DNA from: an uncultured bacterium
GTDB taxonomy: Bacteria; Verrucomicrobiota; Lentisphaeria; Victivallales; UBA1829
Direction: 5' to 3'
NCBI GenBank assembly: GCA_949297765.1
Contig: CASFTV010000014.1
Coordinates: forward strand, 1-64,000
DNA length: 64,000 bases
In this document: one piece after another, positions 33,357 to 41,309 of the stretch
Layout: each line of letters opens with the position of its first letter
Numbering within the stretch: position 1 is the stretch's first letter
Translations under genes and position numbers: made by a program
Notes under the pieces: generated by a model
Told to the model about the DNA's origin: nothing
Database searches by the model: none
The model's input: the letters and a program-made list of their open reading frames with translations, nothing else

Positions 33357-34337
33357 ATGAGAAACCGGATTACGATTCAGGAATTTGCGGGGAAGGCGGG
33401 GGTCTCTATTGCGACGGTGTCGCGGGCGTTCACCGGAAACGGACGCATCAGCCCGGAGACGCGGAAACGGATTTTTGAAATTGCCCGGAAATACGGTTAC
33501 AGCTCCGGTCTCCGCAAACTGAAATCGGAGAACGATCTTCCGGAACTGGTGTTCTTCTATCCGGAACTCTATTCGGGCGAACCGGATTATTTCACGGCGG
33601 AGATCACCGTGAACATCAAACGGCATCTCGGCAACGAGCATGTGTTCACGGTGACGCCGTTCGACGAACACGACGATCATGTGATTGATTCGGCGAAAAC
33701 GCGGATGCTGAACGGCTCGATTGCGGGAATCATTGTCGTTGCCGGAACTCCCGGAGCGGGTAAACTTGCGGAGATGGCGGAAAGCTGTTCGGTTCCCTAT
33801 GTCCTGATCGGGAAGATTCCCGGGTTCCACTGCAACACGGTTCTGCACGACAATGAATACGGTGCGTTTCTGGCGGGGAAATATTTCCGGGAGACCGGAC
33901 GGAGCCATCCGGTCTATCTTTCCGGCCATCTGGACAGCGCAAAACGGCTCGGATTCAAGCGCGGGTTCGGCGGATCGGGCCGGATTCCGGTCATTCCGGG
34001 CGGGGCGGGATTCCGTTTCGGGGTCAACGCCCTGAACTACATCCGGACCCGCCATCCCGAGGCCGACTGTGTGCTCTGCGCTACGGACGTGATGGCGATG
34101 GGGCTGCTGAAAGAGGCGGAAAAACGCGGAGTCCGCGTTCCGGAGGATCTGGCGGTGATCGGATTCGACGACATTGCCGCGTCACGGTTTTTCACTCCGG
34201 CGCTTTCCTCGGTCTCTCTTCATCTGGGAACGATCGGGAAGGTGGCGGCGGAACTGCTGGAACGGCAGCTCCGGGGGAAAACCAATCTTCCGCCGGAAAT
34301 CGTTCCCTGCGATCTGGTGTTACGACAATCAACATAA
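33357..34337 (+). CDS. LacI-family transcriptional regulator
   Basis: Regulator of 326 residues with a canonical LacI helix-turn-helix ('TIQEFAGKAGVSIATVSRAF', about 5-24) and a sugar-binding domain with 'EDLAVIGFDDIAASRF'. It is the first gene of an operon with a nucleotidyltransferase, a NahK-like kinase and an epimerase, and is 14 bases from the next start. The ATG at 33357 has GGAG very close; AGAGAG further up may serve. The ligand is probably an amino sugar or related product, inferred from context. Confidence 0.9.
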   Translation: MRNRITIQEFAGKAGVSIATVSRAFTGNGRISPETRKRIFEIARKYGYSSGLRKLKSENDLPELVFFYPELYSGEPDYFTAEITVNIKRHLGNEHVFTVTPFDEHDDHVIDSAKTRMLNGSIAGIIVVAGTPGAGKLAEMAESCSVPYVLIGKIPGFHCNTVLHDNEYGAFLAGKYFRETGRSHPVYLSGHLDSAKRLGFKRGFGGSGRIPVIPGGAGFRFGVNALNYIRTRHPEADCVLCATDVMAMGLLKEAEKRGVRVPEDLAVIGFDDIAASRFFTPALSSVSLHLGTIGKVAAELLERQLRGKTNLPPEIVPCDLVLRQST

Positions 34338-34351
34338 GGAGGTTCGGATCA

Positions 34352-35263
34352 ATGAAGGAAAAAACTCTGGTTCTTCTCGCCGCCGGAATGGGCAGCCGCT
34401 ACGGCGGACTCAAACAGCTCGACGCCCTCGGGCCGCACGGAGAAACTCTGATGGACTATTCGGTGTATGACGCGGTCCGCGCGGGATTCCGGAAGATCGT
34501 GTTTGTGATCCGCCGGGATATCGAAGAGGAGTTCAAACGCGTGATCGGCGCACGATACGAGTCGGCCGCCGAGATCGCCTATGCGTTTCAGTCGCTGGAG
34601 GATCTTCCCGCCGGATTCCAGGTCCCCGAAGGACGGACCAAACCCTGGGGAACGGGACAGGCGGTCTATGCCGCGCGCCATCAGGTCCGGGGGCCGTTCG
34701 CGGTGATCAATGCCGACGACTTTTACGGGGCCGACGGATTCCGGAAACTCTCCGCCGCGCTGGAAGACGGCTCTCCGGACGAGTTCTGCATGTGCGGTTT
34801 TCTGCTGCGGAATACACTGTCGGAAAACGGTTCGGTTTCCCGCGGCGTCTGTGAACTCAATGCCGATTCCACCTTGAAGACCATTCGGGAACACACCTGC
34901 ATCGAACGGAAGGAAGGACGCATCGTCAGCACCGGTGCGGACGGGTCCGTCACCGTGTTTACGGGCAGCGAGATCGTCTCCATGAACATGTGGGGCTTTC
35001 AGGACTCGCTGTTCGGTTTCCTTGAGCCTCTCTTTTCGGAATTTCTCCGGGAGCACGGATCGGAAGTGAAAAGCGAATTCTACATTCCGTTTGCCGCGGA
35101 TGCTCTGATCCGCCGCGGTCAGGCGTCTGTGAAGGTTCTGACTTCCGGGGACTCCTGGTTCGGCGTCACCTATCGGGAGGACAAGGAAACCGTCCGCCGC
35201 GGACTGGAAGCCCTGATCCGCTCCGGCGCCTATCCGGAACAGCTTTTCCAGGTGAAGCAATGA
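34352..35263 (+). CDS. Sugar-1-phosphate nucleotidyltransferase
   Basis: GT-A-fold nucleotidyltransferase of 303 residues. The N-terminal 'LLAAGMGSRYGGLKQ' is the nucleotide-binding loop and 'VINADDFYG' holds the metal aspartate. In the lacto-N-biose/galacto-N-biose operon of bifidobacteria a uridylyltransferase accompanies the HexNAc kinase and the 4-epimerase; here this gene takes that place, so it likely makes UDP-HexNAc or UDP-Gal from the 1-phosphate. AAGGAGG precedes the ATG. It overlaps nahK by four bases (ATGA). Confidence 0.82.
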   Translation: MKEKTLVLLAAGMGSRYGGLKQLDALGPHGETLMDYSVYDAVRAGFRKIVFVIRRDIEEEFKRVIGARYESAAEIAYAFQSLEDLPAGFQVPEGRTKPWGTGQAVYAARHQVRGPFAVINADDFYGADGFRKLSAALEDGSPDEFCMCGFLLRNTLSENGSVSRGVCELNADSTLKTIREHTCIERKEGRIVSTGADGSVTVFTGSEIVSMNMWGFQDSLFGFLEPLFSEFLREHGSEVKSEFYIPFAADALIRRGQASVKVLTSGDSWFGVTYREDKETVRRGLEALIRSGAYPEQLFQVKQ

Positions 35264-36348
35264 AAAGTCTGAAGGAAATCCGGAATCTCTGTTCCCGGTT
35301 TGCCGTTCCGGGTGATTTTGTGTCGGCGGAACCCTACGGGAGCGGACATATCAACGATACCTATGCTGTGACGTTCGATCAGGCGGGAAGCCGGATCCGC
35401 TACATTCTCCAGCGTCTCAACACGGTGGTGTTCCGCGATCCGGTCGGGCTGATGGAGAACATCCGCCGCGTGACGGGGCATCTCGCCGCGAAGAACGGAG
35501 ATTCCCGCAGCACGCTGACCCTTGTCCCCGCGCTCGACGGAAACGTCTGGATCTGCGACGGGGACGGAAACTACTGGCGCATCTATCTGTTCATCGAGCA
35601 CGCAAAGAGTTTCGACGTGCTGGAAACTGCGGATCAGGCCTACGAGGCGGCAAAGGCGTTCGGGAAGTTTCAGGCGGATCTCACCGATCTTCCCGGACGT
35701 CTGACGGAAACGATCCCCGATTTTCACAATACGCCGAAACGGATTGCACAGCTGGAAGAGGCGATCCGGGCGGATGTCTGCGGCCGTGTCCGTTCCGCGG
35801 AACGGGAGATTGAATTTGTCCTTTCCCGGAAGGAGGAGGCCGGAACGCTGATCCGTCTGAACCGGGAAGGGGCGATTCCCGAACGCATCACTCACAACGA
35901 CACCAAGCTCAACAACGTGCTGATCGACACGGAGTCCGGACACGGAATCTGCGTGATCGACCTGGATACCGTCATGCCCGGCCTCGCCCACTATGATTTC
36001 GGCGACATGGTCCGCACCGGGACCAGTCCAGCCGCCGAGGACGAGCGTGATCTGAGCCGGGTGGAAATGCGTTTCCCCATGTTCGAAGCTCTTCTCCGCG
36101 GCTACTGCGCCTCCGCCGGAGCGTTTCTCAATCCGGTGGAGTTCGAGTACCTTCCGTTCAGCGGAAAACTGATTACGCTGGAGATCGGAACACGTTTCCT
36201 TGCCGACTACCTTGCCGGAGACATCTATTTCAAAATCCACCGCGACGGCCATAATCTTGACCGCGCACGAACTCAATTTGCGCTTGTTCAGTCCATCGAG
36301 CGGCAGATGGACCGCATGAACGCGCTTGTCAGGGAGATCCAGAAATGA
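35260..36348 (+). CDS. nahK: N-acetylhexosamine 1-kinase-like phosphotransferase
   Basis: Anomeric kinase of 362 residues in the aminoglycoside/choline kinase fold. The catalytic loop 'THNDTKLNN' contains H212 and D214 and is followed by 'VIDLDTVMPG' with metal-binding D234; this pair is characteristic of NahK (LnpB) of Bifidobacterium, which makes GlcNAc-1-P or GalNAc-1-P from the free sugar and ATP. Length matches (about 359). Overlaps of four bases on both sides show a tight operon with the nucleotidyltransferase and epimerase. It would let the cell charge HexNAc freed from mucin or N-glycans. Confidence 0.88.
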   Translation: MKSLKEIRNLCSRFAVPGDFVSAEPYGSGHINDTYAVTFDQAGSRIRYILQRLNTVVFRDPVGLMENIRRVTGHLAAKNGDSRSTLTLVPALDGNVWICDGDGNYWRIYLFIEHAKSFDVLETADQAYEAAKAFGKFQADLTDLPGRLTETIPDFHNTPKRIAQLEEAIRADVCGRVRSAEREIEFVLSRKEEAGTLIRLNREGAIPERITHNDTKLNNVLIDTESGHGICVIDLDTVMPGLAHYDFGDMVRTGTSPAAEDERDLSRVEMRFPMFEALLRGYCASAGAFLNPVEFEYLPFSGKLITLEIGTRFLADYLAGDIYFKIHRDGHNLDRARTQFALVQSIERQMDRMNALVREIQK

Positions 36349-37268
36349 AACGAATCCTTATTACCGGCGGCGCCGGCTTCATCGGCAGCCACATTGCGGA
36401 ACACTTCAGCGGGAAGGCGGAAATCCGCATTCTTGACAATCTGCGCTCCGGCTACCGGAGCAATCTGGACGGACTCGACGTGGAATTCATCGAAGGGGAC
36501 ATCCGCGACCGCGCCGCCGTAGCGAAGGCGGTCGAAGGGTGCGATCATGTCTTTCATCTCGCCGCGATGGTCAGCGTGCCGGAATCCATGTTCAAAATCG
36601 GGGAGTGTGTCGATATCAACGTGAACGGTCTTCTGACCGTTCTGGAGGAGTCCGCGAAGGCGGGCGTCGAAAAACTCTGCTTCAGCAGCAGTGCCGCGAT
36701 CTACGGCGACAATCCGGTCGTCCCGAAAGTCGAAACGATGCTTCCCGAACCGAAAAGCCCCTACGCCATCACGAAGCTGGACGGCGAGTACTACTGCAAT
36801 CTCTTCACGCAGACCGGAAAACTGAAAACCGCCTGTCTCCGCTATTTCAATGTGTTCGGTCCGCGGCAGGATCCGAAGAGCGCCTACGCGGCCGCGGTTC
36901 CGATCTTCACGGCGAAGGCCGTCGCCGGCGAGGAGATCACCGTGTTCGGAGACGGCGAACAGACGCGTGATTTCATCTATGTGAAAGATATTGTCGAAGC
37001 CAACGTTTTTATGGCGGAACATGAGTTCACGGGCGTTTACAACATCGCCTACGGCGGATCCATCACGATCAACGATCTGGTCGCCCGGATTGTGAAAGTG
37101 ACCTCTTCCCGGAGCCGGATTGTCCATCTGGACGAGCGGCCGGGAGATGTCAAACATTCGATGGCTTCTGTCGACCGCCTCCGTTCAACCGGATTCCGTC
37201 CGAAACACGATTTTGATGCGGGGATGGAGCAGACCATCCGTTTCTTCTCCGCTCGGAAGTCTCTCTGA
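36345..37268 (+). CDS. UDP-sugar 4-epimerase (GalE/WbpP-like SDR)
   Basis: Extended SDR of 307 residues with GGAGFIG at 8-14, 'SSSAAIYGD' around the catalytic serine and the Tyr-Lys motif 'YAITK'. The sequence around it ('SPYAITKLDGEYYC', 'RYFNVFGPRQDP') resembles the group that interconverts UDP-GlcNAc and UDP-GalNAc, which fits the NahK partner. It is the last gene of the operon, followed by a strong terminator. UDP-Glc/UDP-Gal activity remains possible. Confidence 0.88.
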   Translation: MKRILITGGAGFIGSHIAEHFSGKAEIRILDNLRSGYRSNLDGLDVEFIEGDIRDRAAVAKAVEGCDHVFHLAAMVSVPESMFKIGECVDINVNGLLTVLEESAKAGVEKLCFSSSAAIYGDNPVVPKVETMLPEPKSPYAITKLDGEYYCNLFTQTGKLKTACLRYFNVFGPRQDPKSAYAAAVPIFTAKAVAGEEITVFGDGEQTRDFIYVKDIVEANVFMAEHEFTGVYNIAYGGSITINDLVARIVKVTSSRSRIVHLDERPGDVKHSMASVDRLRSTGFRPKHDFDAGMEQTIRFFSARKSL

Positions 37269-37291
37269 TTCCATTGCACCGTCTGCCAAAA

Positions 37292-37333
37292 AAGCCCCCT
37301 CCGGCATCCTTTGAAGGTTTCCGGAGGGGGCTT
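37292..37333. terminator. Strong bidirectional terminator
   Basis: A 13-bp perfect stem (37292-37304 with 37321-37333, AAGCCCCCTCCGG) and a 16-base loop between the convergent epimerase (+) and GH29 (-) genes; A-rich before and T-rich after. Confidence 0.9.
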
Positions 37334-37359
37334 CTGTTATCCGGATGAGAGATCTGCGC

Positions 37360-38664
37360 TTATTTCAGGAACAGCTCGATAACCGGAACTTCCACATCCG
37401 GCTTGTTGACGGGCAGCAGAAGGGTTTCCGCCTGAGCCGGACTCTTGGCTGTGACATGCGACGGAGCCTCGGGCGGCGGAAGAATTTTGACCTCGCTTCC
37501 ATCATGCAGAAGCTGGGCGTAGGCGACCTTTCCGGCCAGACCGGGCAGATGAACATGCTTGAACGGCCAGTTCATCAGATGCAGATAGAGCGTATTGGTC
37601 TCCCTGTTGTAGGTGTAGCGGCCGTCGAGGGGCGGCTGGAACTCCCGGGGCGCGGGACCGCAGTTGTAGATGGAGCGCTTGTTGTAGTGCATCCAGTCCG
37701 CATAGGCCTTGAGGCAGTCCATGGCGCGGCGGTCCAGATAGCCCCGGCTGGTGGGGCCGACATTCATCAGAAGATTGCCGCCCCGGCTGACATGGTCGAT
37801 CAGAAGATCAATACACTGCTTCGGCGATTTCCAGGTCTGCTCATCGCGATGGTATCCCCAGGAGCCGGAGAAGGTCTGGCAGCCTTCCCAGACGATGGGA
37901 TTGCCGTCCTTGTCAGTGAGTCCTTCGGAGGGAGTGTACTGTTCCGGTGTATGGATATCGCCCTCTTCGGGAAGGTCCAGCCGGTTGTCGAGGATGATGT
38001 CGGGCTGGATGGAGCGGATCATTTTCACGAGTTCCTCGGATTCCCAGTCCTTGTGTCCTTTGCCGTGTTCCGGATCCCCGTCGGGCGCGGGATAGGAGAA
38101 GTCGAACCAGAGAATGTCGATTTTGCCGTATTCGGTCAGGAGTTCGCGGACCTGGTTGCGCATATATTGCGCATAGCGTTTCATGTCGCGACCCTCGTTC
38201 ATCTTTTTGCGTTCCTCTTCGGGAAGTTCGCGATAGGGGCCGATCCGGTTGTCGATGATGAAGTCGGGATGGTGCCAGTCGATCAGCGAATAGTAGAACC
38301 CGACATGGATTCCTTCCGCCCGGAACGCATCGACCACCTCGCGCAGAAGATCGCGTCCGCAGGGGGTGTTGGTGATTTTGTAGTCGGTGTATTTCGTGTC
38401 CCACATGCAGAAGCCCTCGTGGTGCTTGGTGGTGATGACAAAGTAGCGCATCCCCGCTTCGCGCGCCGCTTTCGCCCACTCCTTCGGATTGAAAAGATCC
38501 GGATTGAAGTGATCGAAGTATTTCTGGTAGTCTTCCGTTGTGATTTTCTCGTGATGGCGAACCCATTCATGCCGCGCGGGCATGGAGTAGAGTCCCCAGT
38601 GAATGAACATGCCGAACCTGTCCCGGACAAACCATTTTGTGTCGCCGCTTCCAAATTTTCCCAT
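37360..38664 (-). CDS. GH29 alpha-L-fucosidase
   Basis: Cytoplasmic retaining alpha-L-fucosidase of 434 residues. 'RFGMFIHWGLYS' and 'KHHEGFCMWDT' are GH29 barrel signatures that line the fucose pocket; the nucleophile is D188 in 'ILWFDFSY'. The C terminus is a short beta-sandwich. There is no signal peptide, so substrates are imported oligosaccharides. The ATG at 38664 has AAGGAG upstream. Divergent from the GH39-like gene, next to the HexNAc salvage operon; both fit use of fucosylated host glycans. Confidence 0.93.
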   Translation of the reverse strand: MGKFGSGDTKWFVRDRFGMFIHWGLYSMPARHEWVRHHEKITTEDYQKYFDHFNPDLFNPKEWAKAAREAGMRYFVITTKHHEGFCMWDTKYTDYKITNTPCGRDLLREVVDAFRAEGIHVGFYYSLIDWHHPDFIIDNRIGPYRELPEEERKKMNEGRDMKRYAQYMRNQVRELLTEYGKIDILWFDFSYPAPDGDPEHGKGHKDWESEELVKMIRSIQPDIILDNRLDLPEEGDIHTPEQYTPSEGLTDKDGNPIVWEGCQTFSGSWGYHRDEQTWKSPKQCIDLLIDHVSRGGNLLMNVGPTSRGYLDRRAMDCLKAYADWMHYNKRSIYNCGPAPREFQPPLDGRYTYNRETNTLYLHLMNWPFKHVHLPGLAGKVAYAQLLHDGSEVKILPPPEAPSHVTAKSPAQAETLLLPVNKPDVEVPVIELFLK

Positions 38665-38716
38665 GATTCTCTCCTTCCATATTTGTGGATTCCGCATGAT
38701 TTCATGCGTCAGGTAA

Positions 38717-38745
38717 AGTATAGAATATTTTTATCTTACTTGCAA
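38717..38745 (-). promoter_or_regulatory. Sigma-70 promoter of GH29
   Basis: Minus-strand TTGCAA (38745-38740), 17-base spacer, TATACT (38722-38717), 53 bases before the ATG at 38664. Confidence 0.65.
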
Positions 38746-38938
38746 ATAAAATTATATGAAAAATGCGGGAATTTTTATGAAGAAAATCACTTTTTCGCCG
38801 AGGCGCTCCCGCAGCGGACGTCCGGAGGAGAAGATTCCGCTGAACGGATTCCGGTTTTTCGGAAGGGGAAAAATCTCTCCCGCTGGAAGCATGGAACAAA
38901 AACGCACGATTTCTGAATAGAGTATCATTTTTTCTGTA

Positions 38939-38967
38939 TTGACAGAAGAAGAGTTCTGAGGTATAAT
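38939..38967 (+). promoter_or_regulatory. Consensus sigma-70 promoter of the GH39-like/pseudopilin operon
   Basis: TTGACA (38939-38944), 17 bases, TATAAT (38962-38967): exact consensus. The -10 is 40 bases before the ATG at 39007. Confidence 0.85.
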
Positions 38968-39006
38968 TGAAAAAAGAAAAACAATCTTTGACAGGAGATG
39001 GGAAAC

Positions 39007-40440
39007 ATGATATTCAATACGAGCTGCGGCCCTTTTCCTCCGGCGTTCCGGATGGAGGAGTGCGGAAAATTGCAGACGGTCGATTCTCTCCGGTCGAGCG
39101 CATTCCGGCTGAGCGTCGGTTTCGAGACGCTGGACCGGGAGTTGTTCGATCCGGAGGAGTGTTATGAACTGCTGGGGAAAAGCGGAGTCAAATGGGCGCG
39201 CTGTCAGAGTGGATGGTCGCGCTGCGAAAAGAGTCCGGGCGTCTATGATTTCGCATGGCTGGACCGGGTGGTCGACCGCTTTCGCGAAATCGGAATTCAG
39301 CCCTGGATCGGATTGACATTCGGCAACAGGCTTTATTCTCCGGATGCGAAACATCCTTCCGCGGTCGGCTGTCCGCCGGTCTGTTACGGAGAGGCCGCGG
39401 TGGCGGCGTGGAGAAAGTTTGTCCGCGCCGTGGTGGAGCGGTACCGCGGGAAGGTTACGCATTTTGAAATCTGGAACGAACCGGACAATAAACAGTTCTG
39501 GGGACCGGGAAAACCTTCCGTCGAAGAGTATATGGAGCTGGTGCGCGTGACGTCCGGCGAGATCCGGAAAACGAATCCGGAAGCGAAAATCATCGCCGGA
39601 GCGTTTTCCGGAGGAACGACCGCGGTGGAGTGTCTCCGTCGCGGAATGGGGGATTTCTGCGACATCCTTTCCTATCACAGCTATTCGATGTTTCCCGAGT
39701 TTTACAGCGGAAATATTGTCGCATATCTCCGGGAGGCGGTCCGCAGATATGCGCCGCATCTCACACTCTGGCACGGGGAGAGCGGCTGTCCCTCCGAATC
39801 GAAGGATCATTATGACGAGTGGATCGGTCTTTACCGGAGCAGTCAGGAGATTCAGGCGAAGTGGCTTGCGCGCCGGGTCGCCACTGATTTCCGGAACGAT
39901 CTGGATTTGTTCAGTTATTATCATGCCAGCGATCTGACGCTGCATCCGTATATCAGCGGGGACGGGGTTCCGACCAAAGTCGGACGGATGGGGCTGATAC
40001 ATTCTCCGGGAGGTGTCCCGAAACTCTCCTATCGTGTGCTGCAGAATCTCTGCGCGCTGTTCGATTCCTCGCTGGAGAAGCATGCTCTGATGCTTTCTCT
40101 TGCCTATGATGACGTGTATAACCCCTGTTCCTCGCCGGAGACGCCGCGGGATTTCTTCACCGGTCTTCTTGCCGATACCTACACCCGGAACGGCTGGCCC
40201 CTCTATCTTTATTATTATCCGGGAGATCTGCAGAGATCGGAGACGCTTTCCGCTCTGCACGGGAATTCTTTCCAGAGCGCTGCCGGACAGGAGATGACGG
40301 AGCCTGTTCTGCTTGATCTTCTGAGCGGCCGGATCTACCGGTTCCAATCGTTTGAATCCCGGGGAGGAATCCTCCATTTGAAAACGGTTCCGGTGACGGA
40401 TTATCCTCTGGTCATTACGGACCGGCGGGCTCTGGAGTGA
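39007..40440 (+). CDS. GH39-like clan GH-A glycosidase, cytoplasmic
   Basis: Retaining glycosidase of 477 residues. The barrel carries acid/base E158 ('FEIWNEPDN') and nucleophile E258 ('LWHGESG'), with 'GVKWARCQSGWSR' early in the barrel, as in GH39 and related families; a short beta domain follows. No signal peptide, unlike the other GH-A enzymes of the window. I chose the ATG at 39007 because AGGAG lies nine bases upstream; the ATG at 38998 would touch the ribosome site. First gene of an operon with a pseudopilin and a second GH39-like enzyme. Confidence 0.82.
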   Translation: MIFNTSCGPFPPAFRMEECGKLQTVDSLRSSAFRLSVGFETLDRELFDPEECYELLGKSGVKWARCQSGWSRCEKSPGVYDFAWLDRVVDRFREIGIQPWIGLTFGNRLYSPDAKHPSAVGCPPVCYGEAAVAAWRKFVRAVVERYRGKVTHFEIWNEPDNKQFWGPGKPSVEEYMELVRVTSGEIRKTNPEAKIIAGAFSGGTTAVECLRRGMGDFCDILSYHSYSMFPEFYSGNIVAYLREAVRRYAPHLTLWHGESGCPSESKDHYDEWIGLYRSSQEIQAKWLARRVATDFRNDLDLFSYYHASDLTLHPYISGDGVPTKVGRMGLIHSPGGVPKLSYRVLQNLCALFDSSLEKHALMLSLAYDDVYNPCSSPETPRDFFTGLLADTYTRNGWPLYLYYYPGDLQRSETLSALHGNSFQSAAGQEMTEPVLLDLLSGRIYRFQSFESRGGILHLKTVPVTDYPLVITDRRALE

Positions 40441-40449
40441 CAGGGCGTG

Positions 40450-40483
40450 CACGGGGGAAGGAACGTCCCGCGTTCGTCCCGTG
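40450..40483 (+). other. Nested hairpin between GH39-like gene and pseudopilin
   Basis: Outer stem CACGGG/CCCGTG (40450-40455, 40478-40483) with an inner GAACG/CGTTC stem. No T-tract follows; it may stop part of transcription or mark an RNA processing point so that the pseudopilin is made at a different level. Confidence 0.45.
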
Positions 40484-40526
40484 ATACAATAGTTGAAGAA
40501 GAGAAAGAAGTAAGGAGAGGTTTCTC

Positions 40527-41285
40527 ATGAAAACGAAATTTACTTTGATAGAACTCCTGATCGTCATTGCGATCCTTGCGATCCTCGCCGGACTGCTTCT
40601 TCCCGCGCTGAACAGCGCACGGGAGAAGGGAAGGTCGATTGCCTGCGTGAACAATATGAAGCAGCTCGGTCTTCTCTGTCAGCAGTATTCGCTGGAGAAC
40701 GAGGAGATGGAGATTCCACAGATTCTGGGAAGTTCCTCTTCCGACGTTATCTGGAATTATCCGGGGGGTTATTTTCATCAGACCATGAAGACGGATTACC
40801 GGGTCTTTTTCTGCCCGGGCATGTCGGCCCGGGACGCGAGCCGGGTCAAATTCGACACGGAATCCAGAATCCGGAGCAGTGTTCAGTGGTACATGGAATA
40901 CGGAATGAACTACCGGATGAACTCTCTCAGCAAAGAGGCGATTCAGGCGAATCCTTCCAATTACGACCCGCGCAGTCCGCTGATCAGTTCCCGGAAGGCG
41001 GGAAGCGTGAAGAATCCGTCGATCCGGGTTCGGTATATTGATGCATGGAGCAACGATCCGTTTGACCGGAAGGCGGGATGCTATTATGTGAACTGTTACA
41101 ATTACGGGGCTGCTTCTTCCGGACGGCCGGCAAACCGTCATGCGGCAAAGGCCAATGTGCTGTTCCTGGACGGCCATGTCGGTGTTTCGCCGACGTTCGA
41201 TTCCGAGTTCGTGGCGGATCACCCATGGTTCAAGCTCTCCTGGAGCGGATCTCCGACCGACCGGCGATGGATTTCGTATTATTGA
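40527..41285 (+). CDS. Prepilin-like protein with N-terminal methylation motif and H-X9-DG motif (3)
   Basis: Pseudopilin-like protein of 252 residues with a four-residue leader: methylation motif F5-E9 ('FTLIE'), hydrophobic helix and '[10 protein letters not shown]'. Residue -1 is Lys. C-terminal signature '[13 protein letters not shown]'. AGGAGAGG precedes the ATG. Located between two GH39-like genes in one operon, 24 bases before the second. Confidence 0.9.
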   Translation: MKTKFTLIELLIVIAILAILAGLLLPALNSAREKGRSIACVNNMKQLGLLCQQYSLENEEMEIPQILGSSSSDVIWNYPGGYFHQTMKTDYRVFFCPGMSARDASRVKFDTESRIRSSVQWYMEYGMNYRMNSLSKEAIQANPSNYDPRSPLISSRKAGSVKNPSIRVRYIDAWSNDPFDRKAGCYYVNCYNYGAASSGRPANRHAAKANVLFLDGHVGVSPTFDSEFVADHPWFKLSWSGSPTDRRWISYY

Positions 41286-41309
41286 TCCGGGGATGGAAGG
41301 AGTGTGAAA

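Larger units (their letters stand above)
38665..39006. promoter_or_regulatory. 342-base divergent spacer between GH29 and GH39-like genes
   Basis: No gene is seen here. It holds two outward promoters described separately, about 190 bases of unassigned sequence between them, and AT-rich flanks. No convincing operator palindrome was found. Confidence 0.6.

Noticed and set aside
35260-36348. Aminoglycoside resistance kinase
   Set aside because: It has the general fold, but 'HNDTK' and 'DLDTVMPG' and the neighbours point to NahK.
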